NCBI GenBank assembly: GCA_030015575.1
Contig: CM057342.1
Location: forward strand, 263,090,867 to 263,154,866
DNA length: 64,000 nucleotides
From: Agapanthus africanus
Lineage: Eukaryota; Streptophyta; Magnoliopsida; Asparagales; Amaryllidaceae
Reading direction: 5' to 3'
Shown here one piece after another: positions 36,509-49,549 of this stretch; the first letter of the stretch is position 1, and the number at the start of each line of letters is the position of its first letter. The notes under the pieces are model-generated. The model was not told the DNA's origin and did not search any database. It was given only the letters and a program-made list of their open reading frames with translations. The position numbers and the translations under genes were made by a program.

Positions 36509-38675
36509 TATAGGGTTGCTATGCACGCGCACAGGGTCTACGAGGCATCAATCATGCCCGATTAAAAGTTTAGCCGTGCCGAACAACCCGAAGCCGGATC
36601 TTTAAACTAGGGTTTAGGCGAAAAGTAGCATGTTAAACACTTTAACACTAAGTGAGAGGGTTTACAACCTTTGTAGATCCGGTCCTTCACTTCTAAAGCT
36701 CCGTGTTGAAGTCCCTTCGCTGCGATCATCATGTTCCGTACTCTCAAGAGGTTCCACAAAGAGAAAGATGCAGTCTTGCTTCCGATCTTCGATACAAAGA
36801 TGATCTACCTTGAAGTTTCGTTAACACAAGCTAACACTCATAATATGAAGTGAACACCCTCATCTAAATGGCAAGGATAGATGAGGATGATGAAGTAGGA
36901 TTATTTCTCTCATTTGTTTCCTATTTCTCACTCATTTTCCATCACAAATAAAAAGCAAGAAAGCTTTGCAAAAGGAGGAGGAAGAAAAAGAATAGTGATC
37001 CATTTCTTTTGTGATGAATAATGAAAGGATTAATATGATGAATAATGCAACCATGGTTGACTAAACAATTGTAGAGAATTAACCAAGGGCTAGGGTTTGG
37101 GTTGGGTTAAGAGTGAGTCACACAAAAATATCAAGACAAATATCTTTATCATGAAAAAAAGAAACCTTCTAGAATATACTAGAAGTCTTAAACCTAATCC
37201 AAACCCTAATCATGTTTAAACTCCACTAAACATGTTGCATTAGTTATCATATCATGTTACAATATTATATATCACATATATAATATTTATCGTAACAAAC
37301 TAAAATAATACAATTAACATATATCGCATATATATCAATGTATTACCCGAGTGAGAAAAAGAATCTTTTAATGAGTTAATATTAGTTAATGTAATTTAAT
37401 ATATCATATATATTATTATACATTAAATTATCGAATCAACACTTGATCCGACAATCCGGCTATATCACATATAACCGACTAATATTTATCCATACCGATT
37501 CATCGAATCAACGCTTGATCCGATGACCCGGCTGATATCAAATATCGCGAGAATAGAATACGGTATCTCATATCGTATTATCCTCGGTCCCGCACATATC
37601 ACATATGTGCCCCTACTCCGTTTTGCCTGAGTCAAGAAACCTCTGTGTAGGACTCTAAAGAATCGTCAATACGCCGGCAGTAAGTGATGATCATATCAAA
37701 CACCCACAAGCTGCAAGCGGTCAGCTAAACGTAACAGCTACCCAGGTATTGAGCGCTCAGAAGATCAACAAGCAAGCCTGTACATTCTCCTGTGAATCCA
37801 AACAGTAACACTCCCGTACAGCCCGGTCTCGTCGTCTGATATGTTGCATATCTCGCCTAGGGGTGGTAAACGTCAGACCCCAGTAGCTCGATAAGTCGTG
37901 TCGATATGAGGTGTATAACAGTTCGAGAAACTACTGATAACACTTACCAGTAAATCTCAGCAACCCTGGCCAGGGATTTCCGGTTATAGCCAATCGAACA
38001 CAGCACAACATCAACTCCCTATACCGGGAGAGACGAATCCCCTCCTATCACTCATTGTCCCCATGTGATTCGGGGCTGTACCCAAAAGCCACCTTTTTGC
38101 ATGCCCTCTTGGATGTGGTATGATGGAAATCAAAGCACAGTGGGAATCACACAAGACTCTATAACGATCTCGGGTCAACAGACTACTCTATACCAGTGTC
38201 ACCGGAGAACTGCCATCTGACGTGAGGTATAATACCATCTGGGAGTTCTCGGCGAGTCCGTCCAGTGTACCCAGTCTCTACTGAGCACCCGTACACCATC
38301 CTTGATGTCAAACACCAATGGATATGGATCATCCATCGCCCATCATATGGGTCAAGATGCGTATACGCTAGTCTACTCTGGTGTATCGATGCCCTGTCTC
38401 GATACACCCTCGACTAGGAACAGTTATAGGATGTACTCGTCGACTACCGTGGCCCCACTAGTATGATCTCATCATAGTCCCAGTAGTCGAGTACATATCC
38501 TAAGGGCTTTATCAACATGTAACATAGAGACAATCAGAGTATATGTTAAGATAAAGTACAACCAGATAGCATACTATCATGTCGAGCAAGAAAATCCTTC
38601 ATATATGTCCAAGCATCCATAACAATATACATCGTATGTACAGTAATGGCCTCTAGGGCATACATATAACTAACA
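36509..38675 (-). repeat. Element D left LTR (3' LTR)
   Basis: A 2167-bp LTR of the B family. Its first bases are TATAGGGTTGCTATGC, with the terminal TG mutated to TA, and it ends ATAACTAACA. A polypurine tract follows at 38676. The outer flank is TCAGG (36504-36508). The matching flank lies beyond the window because E, F and G are nested inside D. Confidence 0.88.
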
Positions 38676-41184
38676 ATCTCCCACTTGCACTAGGGCCATC
38701 TGTTGTGGTATCACATACCCAATAATTAGCTGCGGTTGAAGTATCTCATACTCAACCATCCCATAAGAGTCTCTACTAGGAAAAAGGCCTTTGTGGATGG
38801 ATCCACGCTGTAGTCCTCTGTGTCTACTCTCCTAACCTCGATCTCCCTGGAGATCAACCATCTCCATGATCAGGTGATACTGCCTAAGAATTATATCTGG
38901 ATTTCTTATGGGACAGTAGTTCCTCGGTTAAAGCCACAACTCCATTGTCACACAATGGTAGGAACGAAGTTCATCTTATGAACTTATATATATCCAGACT
39001 GCCTCTTTGGTAGCATCCTTGGTAACGATGTATCTTGCCTTTAATCGTCTAATATGTCACAGTATATAGCTTGGAACTCTTCCAACATACCGTCCCTCCA
39101 CTGAGGGTAAGGACAATGCCTGCGACTGACATTCAGTCGTTCTTATCACCCTGGAACCTTTCCAGTGATTCTCCCCAGGATCAATTGATACCGTCTCACT
39201 ACAACTAGTAAGAATCCTAACATCCAATTAGATCTATCTCATAGATCCAAAACCTAGGATTTAGGAGGTATCACTTTGATCCTATATAGAGAATCCTTGT
39301 GATAAGCGGAGATTGACCGAGCGTAGCATAGGAAACTCCTTCCCTATCAAGAGTATGTCATCCACGTACTCTACGAGGATCACCACCATACTCCCTACTA
39401 CCTTTTTGTATATACAAGGTTCATCTACTATTTTGATGAAGTCAAACTCTTTGACTACCATATCAAAACAGATGTTCCAACTCCGCGATACCTGTTTTAT
39501 CACATAAAACATCTTGCACATGTTTCCGCTGCTCCCACTGCCTACGAAGCCCTCTGGCTGTGTACTTACAGACGCTCTCTTCCAAATTATCATTTAGAAA
39601 AGCAGTCATGACACCCAACCACCAGATATCGTAGTCATGGTATGTAGCCGTGGCAAGTAGGATCTGGATGGACTTAAGCATAACTTTGAAAGTCTCAACT
39701 TTTCCATGTACACCAAGTAATCTTCTCAAGATATACTCGCTCCTGATGGGGATTTAACCCTTCAGATAAAGCAACCAAAGTCCATACTTTGTTGGTGTAT
39801 AAGGATTCCATCTCAGATCACTAAGCATCCAGCCATTCTTACAGAGTCCTACTCCTGATGGCCTGCTCGAAACTAGTTGGGTCATCATCTCATGATGCAA
39901 TCCTCGCTCCCACTGTCATAGAGAAACCGAAGTATCTCTCAGGTGGGTGAGGAACCCTACTAGATCGGCAGAGAGGCTGAGGTTCGTTGGAAACTATTGA
40001 ATCCTTTGGTTCTACCAAATCATCAGCTGCAGTTTGTATAGCTGGAACATTTCCAGTTCTACATAACAGACCTTTCCTCGAGCTTGTCCGGATTTTGCTT
40101 TTAGACATAGGCCGGACAACCCCAAATCTTAACAAACTTAAGATATGGGCTCCTCCCTTTCCATATCACATATGAAGTGGTAGGCAACTGATTTGATTAG
40201 AACCTATTCAATAGGTATGCAACTTCACAAGTGCATTACTCCCTAAAGGAAATAGGAAACTCAGTAGTACTCATCATAGAGCACACCATATTACATAGGG
40301 TGCTATTGCTCCGCCCCGATACACCGACGTGCTGTGGTGTATACGGAGGAGTAGTGCTGTGGTGTCTCATTCTCCTTTAGAATAGTCCAAGAATTCCGTG
40401 CTCAAGTATTCTCCTCCTTGATCACATCAAAGGACATAATACTTTTAGCCGTATTTTTGGTTCTCTACTTCTAACTCATATTCTGTGAATATCTCAAAAG
40501 GTTCGGACTTGTGTTTCAATACGAACATATGTCTGAATCTTGAAAGATTATCAGAGAATGGAATGAAGTACAAAGAACCGGTCCTGGCATATGTAGATAG
40601 GGGACTTTCATACATCAGCATGTATCAATCCCAAGAGTTCACTAACTCTTTCTCTGTTTCCAACAAACAGAGCTATGGTCATCGTATCTTTGTAACATGA
40701 CCGGCAAGTTTCACAAGATGTAAATTCAAACAAATTTAAATATGCATCTTAATGTAACTTTAGCAAGTCGGGTCACATTGATATGACCTAGTCTACAATG
40801 CCTCAAGAAGGATTCGTTCATTTCTGAACTCTTCCTCTTGTGTGTATTCTGTATACTAAGAACGGTAGTTTGATTTAGACGTCAATACTTTTAGATAACG
40901 TGCCTGAACCGATCAACTCTTGATATAGGAAATGTTCAAAACATTATCCAACAATACAAAATTATATCACTTCTTTACAAATAAAGAAACTGATATGATG
41001 TTGTATATCAGGTTCGGTATCTATTAACATTCGTTCAGAATCAATGTATTCAGGTAATACAGGGTGATAGTGACCAACAGACTTGGCTGCAACACTTACA
41101 CCATTTCTATCTCATGAAACTTATCACCCGTTCTCAGTTCTCTACCTTTCTGTATCCCATGTAACAGATTACATATGCGGGATC
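38676..41184 (-). pseudogene. Element D interior: pol remnant, interrupted by E
   Basis: PPT GTGCAAGTGGGAGAT (coding strand) at 38676-38690, then a compressed RNase H tail. RT is at 39282-39729, with motif A changed to IWWLGVMTAFL (Gly at 39613-39615 for Asp) and EYVDDILLIGKEF. An integrase-RT linker with HPPERYFGFSM lies at 40135-39890, and integrase remnants run to about 40800. The interior stops at 41184 inside the protease region, at the same GCGGGATC that in B (about 20850) runs on to CTGATCCGG. Element E is inserted here. The 23-codon deletion before MLKSIQILL is shared with B. The interior should continue to the right of the window. Confidence 0.85.
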
Positions 41185-43350
41185 TGTAGGGTTGCTAGGC
41201 ACGCGCACAAGGGTCTACGAGGCATCAACCATGCCCGATTTAAAATTTAGCCGTGCCGAACAACCCGAATACGGAACTTTAAACTAGAGATTAGGTGAAA
41301 ACTTGCATGCTAAACATTTTAACACTAAGTGAGAGGGATTACAACCTTTGTAGATCCGGTCCTTCACTTCATATGCTCCGTGTTGTGGTCCCTTCGCTGC
41401 GATCATCGGGATCCGGACTCTCGAGAGGTTCCGCGAAGAGAAAGACGCAACCTTTGCTTCCGATCTTCGATACTAAGATGATCTACCTTGAAGTTTCTTT
41501 AACACAAGCTAACACTCATGAAATGATGTGAACACCCTCATCTAAATGGCAAGGGAAGATGAGGATGATGAAGTAGGATTTTTGCTCTATTTATTTATCT
41601 TTTTCTCACTATTATTCATCACTTTTGAAAAATCAAGCAAGGTTTTTCATGAAAGAATGGAGGAAGAAGATGAACAATATTAGTTATCCTTTTGTGATGA
41701 ATAGGAAATGAAATAATATGATAGATAATGCAACCATGGTCAAGCTAACCCTTGTAGAGAATTAACTAGGGTTAAAGGTTTGGTTATGGTTTTGGAAATA
41801 TCTAGCATAATATCTTAACAAAGACAAAGAAAGAAAACTTCTAGAAACTTCTAGAAAGCCTTAACCCTAATCAAACCCTAACCATGTTTAATCTCTACTA
41901 AACAAGTTGCATTATTTATCATATCATGTTACAATATTATATATCACATATACAATATTTATTGCAACAAAATAAAATAATACATTTAACATATATCGCA
42001 TATATATCAATGTATTACCCGAGTGAGAAAAAGAATCTTTTAGTGAGCAAATATTAGCTAATGTAATTTAATATATCATATATATTATTATACATTAAAT
42101 TATCGAATCAACACTTGATCCGACAATACGGCTATATCGCATATAACCGACTAATATTTATCCGTACCGATTTGCCGAATCAACACTTGATCCGACGACC
42201 TGGCTGATATCAAATATCGCGAGAATATAATACGGTATCACATATCGCATTATCCTCGGTCCCGCACATATCACATATGTGCTCCTACTCCGTTTTGCCT
42301 GAGTCAAGAAACCTCTGTGTAGGACTCTAAAGAATCGTCAATACGCCGACAGTAGGTGATGATCATATCAAACACCCACAAGCTGCAAGCGGTCAGCTAA
42401 ACGTAACAGCTACCCAGGTATTGAGCGCTCAGAAGATCAACAAGCAAGCATGTAACTTCTCCTGCGAATCCAAACAGTAACACTCCTGTACAGTCCGGTC
42501 TCGTCGTCTGATATGTTGCATATCTCACCTAGGGGTGGTAAACGTCAGACCCCAGTAGCTTGATAAGTCGTGTCGATTTGAGGTCTATAACAGTTCGAGA
42601 AACTACTAATAACACTTACCAGTAAATCTCAGCAACCCTGACCAGGGATTTCCGGTTATAGCCAATCGAACACAGCACAACATCAACTCCCTATACCGGG
42701 AGAGACGAATCCCCTCCTATCGCTCATCGCCTCCATGTGATTCGGGACTGTACCCAAAAGCCACCTTTTTGCACGCCCTCTTGGACATGGTATGATGGAA
42801 ATCAAAGCATAGTGGGAACCACACAAGACTCTATGACGATCTCGGGTCAACAGACTACTCTGTACCAGTGTCACCGGAGAACTGCCATCTGACGTATGGT
42901 ATAATACCATCTGGGAGTTCTCGGCGAGTCCGTCCAGTGTACCCAGTCTCCACTGAGCACCCGTACACCATCCTTGATGTCAAACACCGATGGATATGGG
43001 ATCATCCATCGTCCATCATATGGATCTAGATGCGTATACGCTAGTCTACTTTGGTGCATCGATGCCCTGTCTCGATACACCCACGACTAGGAACAATTAT
43101 AGGATGTACCCGTCGACTACCGTGGCCCCACTAGTATGATCTCATCATAGTCCCAGTAGTCGAGTACATATCCTAAGGGCTTTATCAACATGTAATATAG
43201 AGACAATCAGAGTACATGTTAAGATAAAGTACAACCAGATAGCATACTATCATGTCGAGCAAGAAAGTCCTCCCTATATATGTCCTAGAATCCACTACAA
43301 TATACATCGTATGTACAGTAATGGCCACTAGGGCATACATATAACTAACA
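41185..43350 (-). repeat. Element E left LTR (3' LTR)
   Basis: A 2166-bp LTR starts TGTAGGGTTGCTAGGC and ends ATAACTAACA, followed by a polypurine tract. It is inserted in D; the candidate target-site base block is GGATC (41180-41184). The partner LTR is off the window. Confidence 0.9.
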
Positions 43351-44174
43351 ATCTCCCACTTGCACTAAGGCCATCTGTTATGGTATCGCATACCCAACAA
43401 TTAGCTGCGGTTGAAGTATCTCATACTCAACCATCCCATAAAAGTCTCTACTGGGAAAAAAGCCTTTGTGAGTGGATCCGCGCTGTTGTCCTCTGTGTCT
43501 ACTCTCCTAACCTCGATCTCCCTGAAGATCAACCATCTCAATGATCAGGTGATACTGCCTAAGAATTATATCTGGATTTCTGATAGGACGGTAGTTCCTT
43601 GGCTAAAGCCACAACTCCATTGTCACACAATGGTAGGAACGAAGTTCATCTTATAAATATCCAGACTGCCTCCTTTGTAGTATCCTTGGTAACGATTTAT
43701 CTTGCCTTTAATTGTCTAATATGTCATGGTATCTAGCTTGGAACTCTTCCAACATACCGTCCCTTCTCGGAGGGTATAGACAATGCCTGCGACTGACATT
43801 CAGTCGTCCTTATCACCCTGGAACCCTTCCAGTGATTCTCCCCAGGATCGATTGATACCATCTCACTACAACTAGTAAGAATCCTAACATCCAATTAGAT
43901 CTATCTCATAGATCCAAAACCCAGGATTTAGGAGGTATCACTTTGATCCTTTATGGAGAATCCTTGTGATAAGCGGAGATTGACCGAGCGTAGCATAGGA
44001 AACTCCTTCCCTATCAAGAGTATGTCATCCACGTACTCTACGAGGATCACCACCATACTCTCTACTACCTTTTCGTATATACAAGGTTCATCTACCATTT
44101 TGATGAAGTCAAACTCTTTGACTACCACATCAAAACAGATGTTCCAACTCCGCGATGCCTGTTTTATCATATAA
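43351..44174 (-). pseudogene. Element E interior: RNase H tail and RT fragment
   Basis: PPT at 43351-43365. The compressed RNase H region resembles B and D, and RT motifs KQASRSWN and EYVDDILLIGKEF are at 44170-43928. It is cut at 44174 by element F. TATAA (44170-44174) is the candidate target site of F. The rest lies beyond the window. Confidence 0.85.
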
Positions 44175-46389
44175 TGTTAGTTATATGTATGCCCTAGAGG
44201 CCATTACTGTACATTGGATGTATATTGTAGTGGATGCTGGGACATATATAGGTAGGACTTTCTTGCTCGACATGATAGTACGCTATCTGGTTGCTCTTTA
44301 TCTTAACATGTATACTTTCCGTCTCTCTGATTACATGTTGATAAAGCCCTTAGGATGTGTACTCGACTTCCAGGACTATGATGCAGATCATACTAGTGGG
44401 GCCTGGGTAGTCCATGAGTACATCCTTGAAATGTTCCTAGTCGTGGGAATATCGAGACGGGGCATCGATATTCCAGAGTAGACTAGCGCATATCTTCTCG
44501 ACCCATGCGATGGGCGATGGATGATCCCATATCCATTGGTGTTTGACATCGAAGATGGTATGCGGGTGCTCAGTGGAGACTGGGTACACTGAACGGACTC
44601 GCCGAGAACTCCCAGATGGTATTATACCTCACGTCAGATGGCAGTTCTCTGGTGACACTGGTACAGCTTAGTCTGTTGACCCGAGATCGTCATAGAGTCT
44701 TGTGTGTCTCCCACTGTACTTTGATTTCCACCCTACCACGGCTCTACTGAGTTGTGCAAACAGGTGGTTTTTGGGTACAGTCCCGATTCACATGAAGGCA
44801 ATGAGCGATAGGAGGGGATTCGTCTCTTCCGGTATTGGGGATTGATGTTGTGCTATGCTCGACTGGCCATAACAGGAAATCCCTGGCCAGGGTTGTAGTG
44901 ATATACTGGTAAGAGTTATCAGTAGTTTCACGAATGTTATGGACCCTACGTCGGCATGACTTATCGAGCTATTGGGGTCTGACGTTTACCACCCCTAGGC
45001 GAGATATGCGACATATCAGACGAACAGACCGGACTGTACGGTAAGTGTTACTGGTCGGATTCGCAGGAGTGTGAGCGGGCTTTCTCGTCGATCTTCTGAT
45101 CGCTCAATACCCGGGTGGCCGTTACGTTTAGCAGACCGCTTGCGGCTTGTGGGTGTTTGATATGATCATCATCCGCTGCCGGCGTATTGACGAGTCTTTA
45201 GAGTCCTACACAGAGGTTTTCTGGCTCAAGCGAAACGAAATAGGAGCGCATATGAGATATGTGCGGGACCGAGAATAATGCGTGTATATGATACCGTATT
45301 TCATTCTCGCGATGAATGTGTCGGGTGGTTGTATGCGATATAACCTAGTTATCGAATCAAGGATTGATTCGATAAGCCGATACATTGGATACTAGCCGGT
45401 TATATGCGATATAACCGGATCATCGAATCAAGTGTTGATTTAATGATTTAATGTATAATTATATATTTGATATATTACTTTGCATTAACTAGTATTGGTT
45501 CACTTTAAATGGATTTACTCACTTGGTTTGTACACATTGTATATGTGATATACTTTTGTGCACAAGATTGTATCATATTTGATGATACTTGCTCTTTTGG
45601 GTTTGTGTAAAGATTAAACCATGTTTAGTGAATGGTTAGGGTTTCTTTTCCCTTCTTTATTTATCCATTTATTATTGTTTTGGAAAAGATAAAGAGAAAA
45701 AGGAAATGGTGGCTTAGTTTGTCTTTTCTTTGAAGCTTCTTGAAGCTTTGAAAAAGTCTACCATTCTTGTCTCTTCTTTAACCCTAACCACTCTTCTAAA
45801 CCTTGGTTAAATCTCTACACTAAACCATGGTTGAAGTTATGATAAGTATTCTTTTTATTTTCTTTTTTAATTAACTTATCATATCTTCTTCTTCTTCTTC
45901 ATCTTCTTCAACAAAAGAGAAAGCTTGCTACTCCAATGGCAAGTGATGATAACTAGTGAGAAATCCAAATCTAAAGTTTACCCACTTCCTATTTCTTCAT
46001 CCTCTACCTCTTGCCAAGTAGTATAGGGTGTTTCCTTCACAAGTTTTCCCGACTTGGTGAAGTTTGAGCTTGTTCTAGCGATGCCTCGACGTAGATCATC
46101 TTCGGCATCGAACCGACGATCAAGCCCGCCCATTCTTCGATGATGCCAATGCTAGAGTCGTGAGTTCGATTTGGACAACGGAGGGAGATTATCGCGGAGC
46201 ATATGAAGTGATGGACCGGATCTACAATGGTTGTAGCTCCTTTCCTTTTAGATAAAGTTGTTTATTTGCATCGTTTCGCCTAAATATCTAGTTAACGATC
46301 CGTTCTAGGTTTTCTCGGCACCGTAATTTTTAGAAATTAGCGTGTTTGATCACTTGTGAGACTTCACTAGAGTGCCTAGGAACCCTACA
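44175..46389 (+). repeat. Element F 5' LTR
   Basis: A 2215-bp LTR, TGTTAGTTATATGTATGCCC to AACCCTACA, on the plus strand, opposite to the other copia elements. It contains a perfect 12-bp inverted repeat TTATCGAATCAA/TTGATTCGATAA (45349-45375) and a perfect 10-bp repeat CCGGTTATAT/ATATAACCGG (45396-45418). The overlapping frame at 44155-44481 crosses the insertion junction and has no known domain. About 16 differences from the 1.55 kb of 3' LTR in the window (62452-64000) give roughly 1% divergence. Confidence 0.92.
45349..45418 (+). promoter_or_regulatory. Paired U3 palindromes of element F
   Basis: The first palindrome has arms TTATCGAATCAA (45349-45360) and TTGATTCGATAA (45364-45375) with spacer GGA. 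The second has arms CCGGTTATAT (45396-45405) and ATATAACCGG (45409-45418) with spacer GCG. Both are perfect. Related, less perfect pairs occur in the LTRs of B, C, D and E. The position upstream of the shared core suggests regulatory dyads; the function is inferred. Confidence 0.55.
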
Positions 46390-46390
46390 G

Positions 46391-46403
46391 TGGTATCAGA
46401 GCC
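46391..46403 (+). promoter_or_regulatory. Element F primer-binding site
   Basis: TGGTATCAGAGCC is the canonical initiator-Met tRNA site of copia elements, one base after the LTR. Confidence 0.95.
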
Positions 46404-49400
46404 TAGCTAGAGCCTTAGGCGAAGTCCTGATGGAGTTAGAAGTCCGATCGACCCAAAACCCGACTTTGAATATGCTCTCTGTACATTTTTTAATTTCGAG
46501 GATTTTTCCACATTAAAAATATCCAGAAAAATCAGCAGGCTAATTTAAGAATTACTGTGAATTTCGATGGAGTAATTCCATCAAAGAGCAGCGGATCCGC
46601 GGCACGAGCATGGCTCGTGCGGTTGTTCCGCGGCCATTTTGTCGTTATGTGCATCCTATTTTGCACAGTAATTCTTAGTTGTCTGTGCTGGTTTTCCTGG
46701 GGTTTTTTAATAATTTTTCCCAGAGTTGCATTTTCTGAGTTGTATTGGGGACTCGGTGTATTCGATCGGACTGTCTAATTTTTGTCGGTGTGCTTTTCCG
46801 GGTATTTTTAGAATATGTTAAAAAGTTCGACCGAATATAAATACCCACTTTTTCCCCTGCCGGGAAATTTCCAATTGTTGGATTTTTCCGTAGTTTAACG
46901 ACGTTCTAAGTAGTGCAAGTAACGCGATGGACCCTCTAGAAGACAACAAACCTTAACTCGATTATGTGACCGTCTTGAACTGCCCTTTGAACCTTCGGGT
47001 TTGGGGCAATACGGCGTGCCACATGTGAGGCGTTGGCTTGACCCTTCTACGGCTGGACCGTTGGTACTGAGGCACGAACTGAATGTTGTTAGACTTATTT
47101 CATGTGTTGAGCTGTATCGGGAAAACTTGGGTGTTCGATTGTTCGATCGAAAAGTTTAGCATTTTCTATTTATCCGGAATGTGATACAATAATTGGAATT
47201 CACAAATTGTTATGAGATAACGGAATGAATATTATAAACGTAGCAGTTTAGTCTCACTTGATCGGTTGCCACGGAATTTTGATGTGATCAAAAGTCCGTC
47301 GCAATCACGTAGCGTACGCGGATACTCGCCGGGTAAACTTAATAGACAGCCTCACTCCATAGCCCCGACCAAGTGACTGTAGGAGAACCCCGTCGCCGAA
47401 AGCATCCGTTCAGGTGCTCCCGGTAGCGGTGTTCCGCCTTGGTGCACTTCGTCGACGGCGTTAGGGGTGCGGCCGCCTACTAAAGTTTGCGACGAGCATT
47501 CAATCAGTTTTTCGGGAATCCTGTTGAATTGCCCAACTTGATATTGAAAAGAGTTTTCGATAATGAGACTAAAATGCGGGGTTTATAATTGTTAGGCATG
47601 TGATGTCTAAAGAATTCATTTGGTCAGGCATGCGATGTCTGAGGTGGTTGTGGATTCCAACTGTTGTAGTTTTACATTTTCTTTTCTGTGACCGTAAGTG
47701 TAATATGTGATGTCGCCGGTTTCGTTGCTATATGTCAACGACAATTGGGATGCGCATATTTACTTACGTTAATGACATGTGATGTTATGTGTTGCTGGAT
47801 ATGTTATATTGGATCGTCGTGTTTGAATAGCCGGGGGTTTTTATGTGAGATGAGTGTTTTTCATTTTCATTCATGTAAAAAATTGTATGTAATATTCTTT
47901 TATTGGGGCACTTCCAGGTTGCGGAAGTAGTCACCGTTTGTATATTATTTACTTTTCTGCACTAGGATAGACCCAAGGAGGGGAGCACAAGTAACCGGGT
48001 TCTAGGGTCCAGTGGGAGACCATCTCGAGGAGTCGAGTCCGGGTCTCCTAACCCTAGAATTGGTAGGGTTGCTTGCCGCTCTCGTAGGGGTCTAGGGGTG
48101 TGGGTTTGGCTATTCATCACGACCGTGGAATCCGTGTTTTATACTGGCTCGTATTGAAAACACGGACGTCCTAGTATATCCAATATTTCATATGTTTCTT
48201 CTGCTGTGTTTTATCTGTGATGTGATCATATGATGTTCTGTGACAGGTATTATATATAGTATATATGATATATTATATAGACGTTGCTTATGTTTTACAC
48301 CCGCGCTAGCCCTGCCTCGCTCTGGCGTTAGTTACCTAACCTAACGGTGCAGACGGGACATCGAGGCGAATGCGGATGGCATAAGCGTACGTTATATTTA
48401 TCTGTGATGATTAGGTGGACTTAATTGATGGGATATTCATTAATGAGATTAATGAAAGAAAATAAACCTAATTGATGTTGTGGAATCGAATTTCAAAATA
48501 AAATAGGTAGCTACAGTTCTTGCTTTGCATCGCGGTGTTCATTATAGAACATCCTGCACCTTATTCGATGAGGAAAGGACCGAGATCCCTTCACCGGGAG
48601 TGACTCCTTTAGCAATAACTGGCAGATGCTACAACTCTCGGTTTGTCTTTGATCGCTTCTATAGTTTCCACTTTGCACAGTGATATATATGATATATCCC
48701 GCACCTCATTCGACGAGGAAAGGGCCGACGATCCCTTCACCGGGAGTGACCCCTTTAGTAAAACTAGAAAAGCCTCGAAAACATTCCATTTAAAAACCAT
48801 TTGATTCCGCAACGAGATCAAGTTCAAAGCGTTAAAGGTTTTCACAAAAACCAGCCGCAACCCTCCGTCATTTTAGGAAGTAGAGTACTTAGTATTCATG
48901 CTGTGTTTGTTGACCATAGACAAGGCACAGTGTACGGTAGCTAAGTGATGTCTTCCTACACCGCATATGATGCGATTAGTTAGGACAGTCGCGTGACTTT
49001 GTTGACCTTAGTTAAGGGTCATGTGGGTGGGTCTAATTAATCACGAAATGACGGGTAGAACTTGACTAGTACTTATGATTTGTTGACCATAGTTAAGGTC
49101 ATAAGTGCTAGGGGTAAAAACCATTATCGGGAGTTTCAAGTGTTGAAATTTGCAATGAGATTGCATACCTTCTATGTGATAGTTGGATCCCGATACCCAC
49201 TGCGAGTAATTGTTACTCCTGGGAGAGTTTTGCACTTTACAATTAGCCGATCAAGTAGGTGTCTAGAAAGGTGTCAACGGGGTTACGCCTCTGGGAAAAC
49301 GAGGTTTACTGTAATTAGGTTCGTGCGAAAGCACGGGGAACCTCCCTCAAAGTACCGACACTGGCCTGGCTGAAAGATTGGCGAACTTGCAGAGTGTAAT

Positions 49401-49549
49401 TAATCCCGGCTAGTCTTTCCTTTTAGGGTTTGAAGGAAGATTTGATAAAAACAGTGGGAGCCATCCTGATTAGATAAAATATATAACCAATCTGATCTTG
49501 CAAGAGCGCACGCTGAGTGTTTTCTTCTCTCTCTCTCCAGGTAGCGACC
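46404..49549 (+). mobile_element. Element F leader
   Basis: About 3.1 kb of non-coding leader on the sense strand. It holds a large hairpin (48000-48059) and two copies of the conserved ATCCCTTCACCGGGAGTGAC block (about 48578-48600 and 48731-48753). Three TTGACC(A/T)TAG-type hairpin motifs lie at 48910-48925, 49002-49017 and 49083-49098. Short frames (46557-46778, 47688-47930, 49062-49373) have no recognisable domain. Confidence 0.8.
48000..48059 (+). promoter_or_regulatory. Candidate structured RNA hairpin in leader of F
   Basis: Outer arms TTCTAGGGT (48000-48008) and ACCCTAGAA (48051-48059); middle arms GGAGACC (48015-48021) and GGTCTCC (48042-48048); inner arms CTCGA (48024-48028) and TCGAG (48033-48037) closing a GGAG loop. 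All 21 pairs are Watson-Crick. B carries the same hairpin. A and G have stem-loops of different sequence in the corresponding part of their leaders. Confidence 0.6.

Noticed and set aside
44155..44481. 108-codon plus-strand frame with hydrophobic stretches at the start of F's LTR (related frame 62392-62685)
   Set aside because: It starts in element E and crosses the insertion junction, and the copy at 62392 starts in element G. A real gene would not depend on two different flanks.
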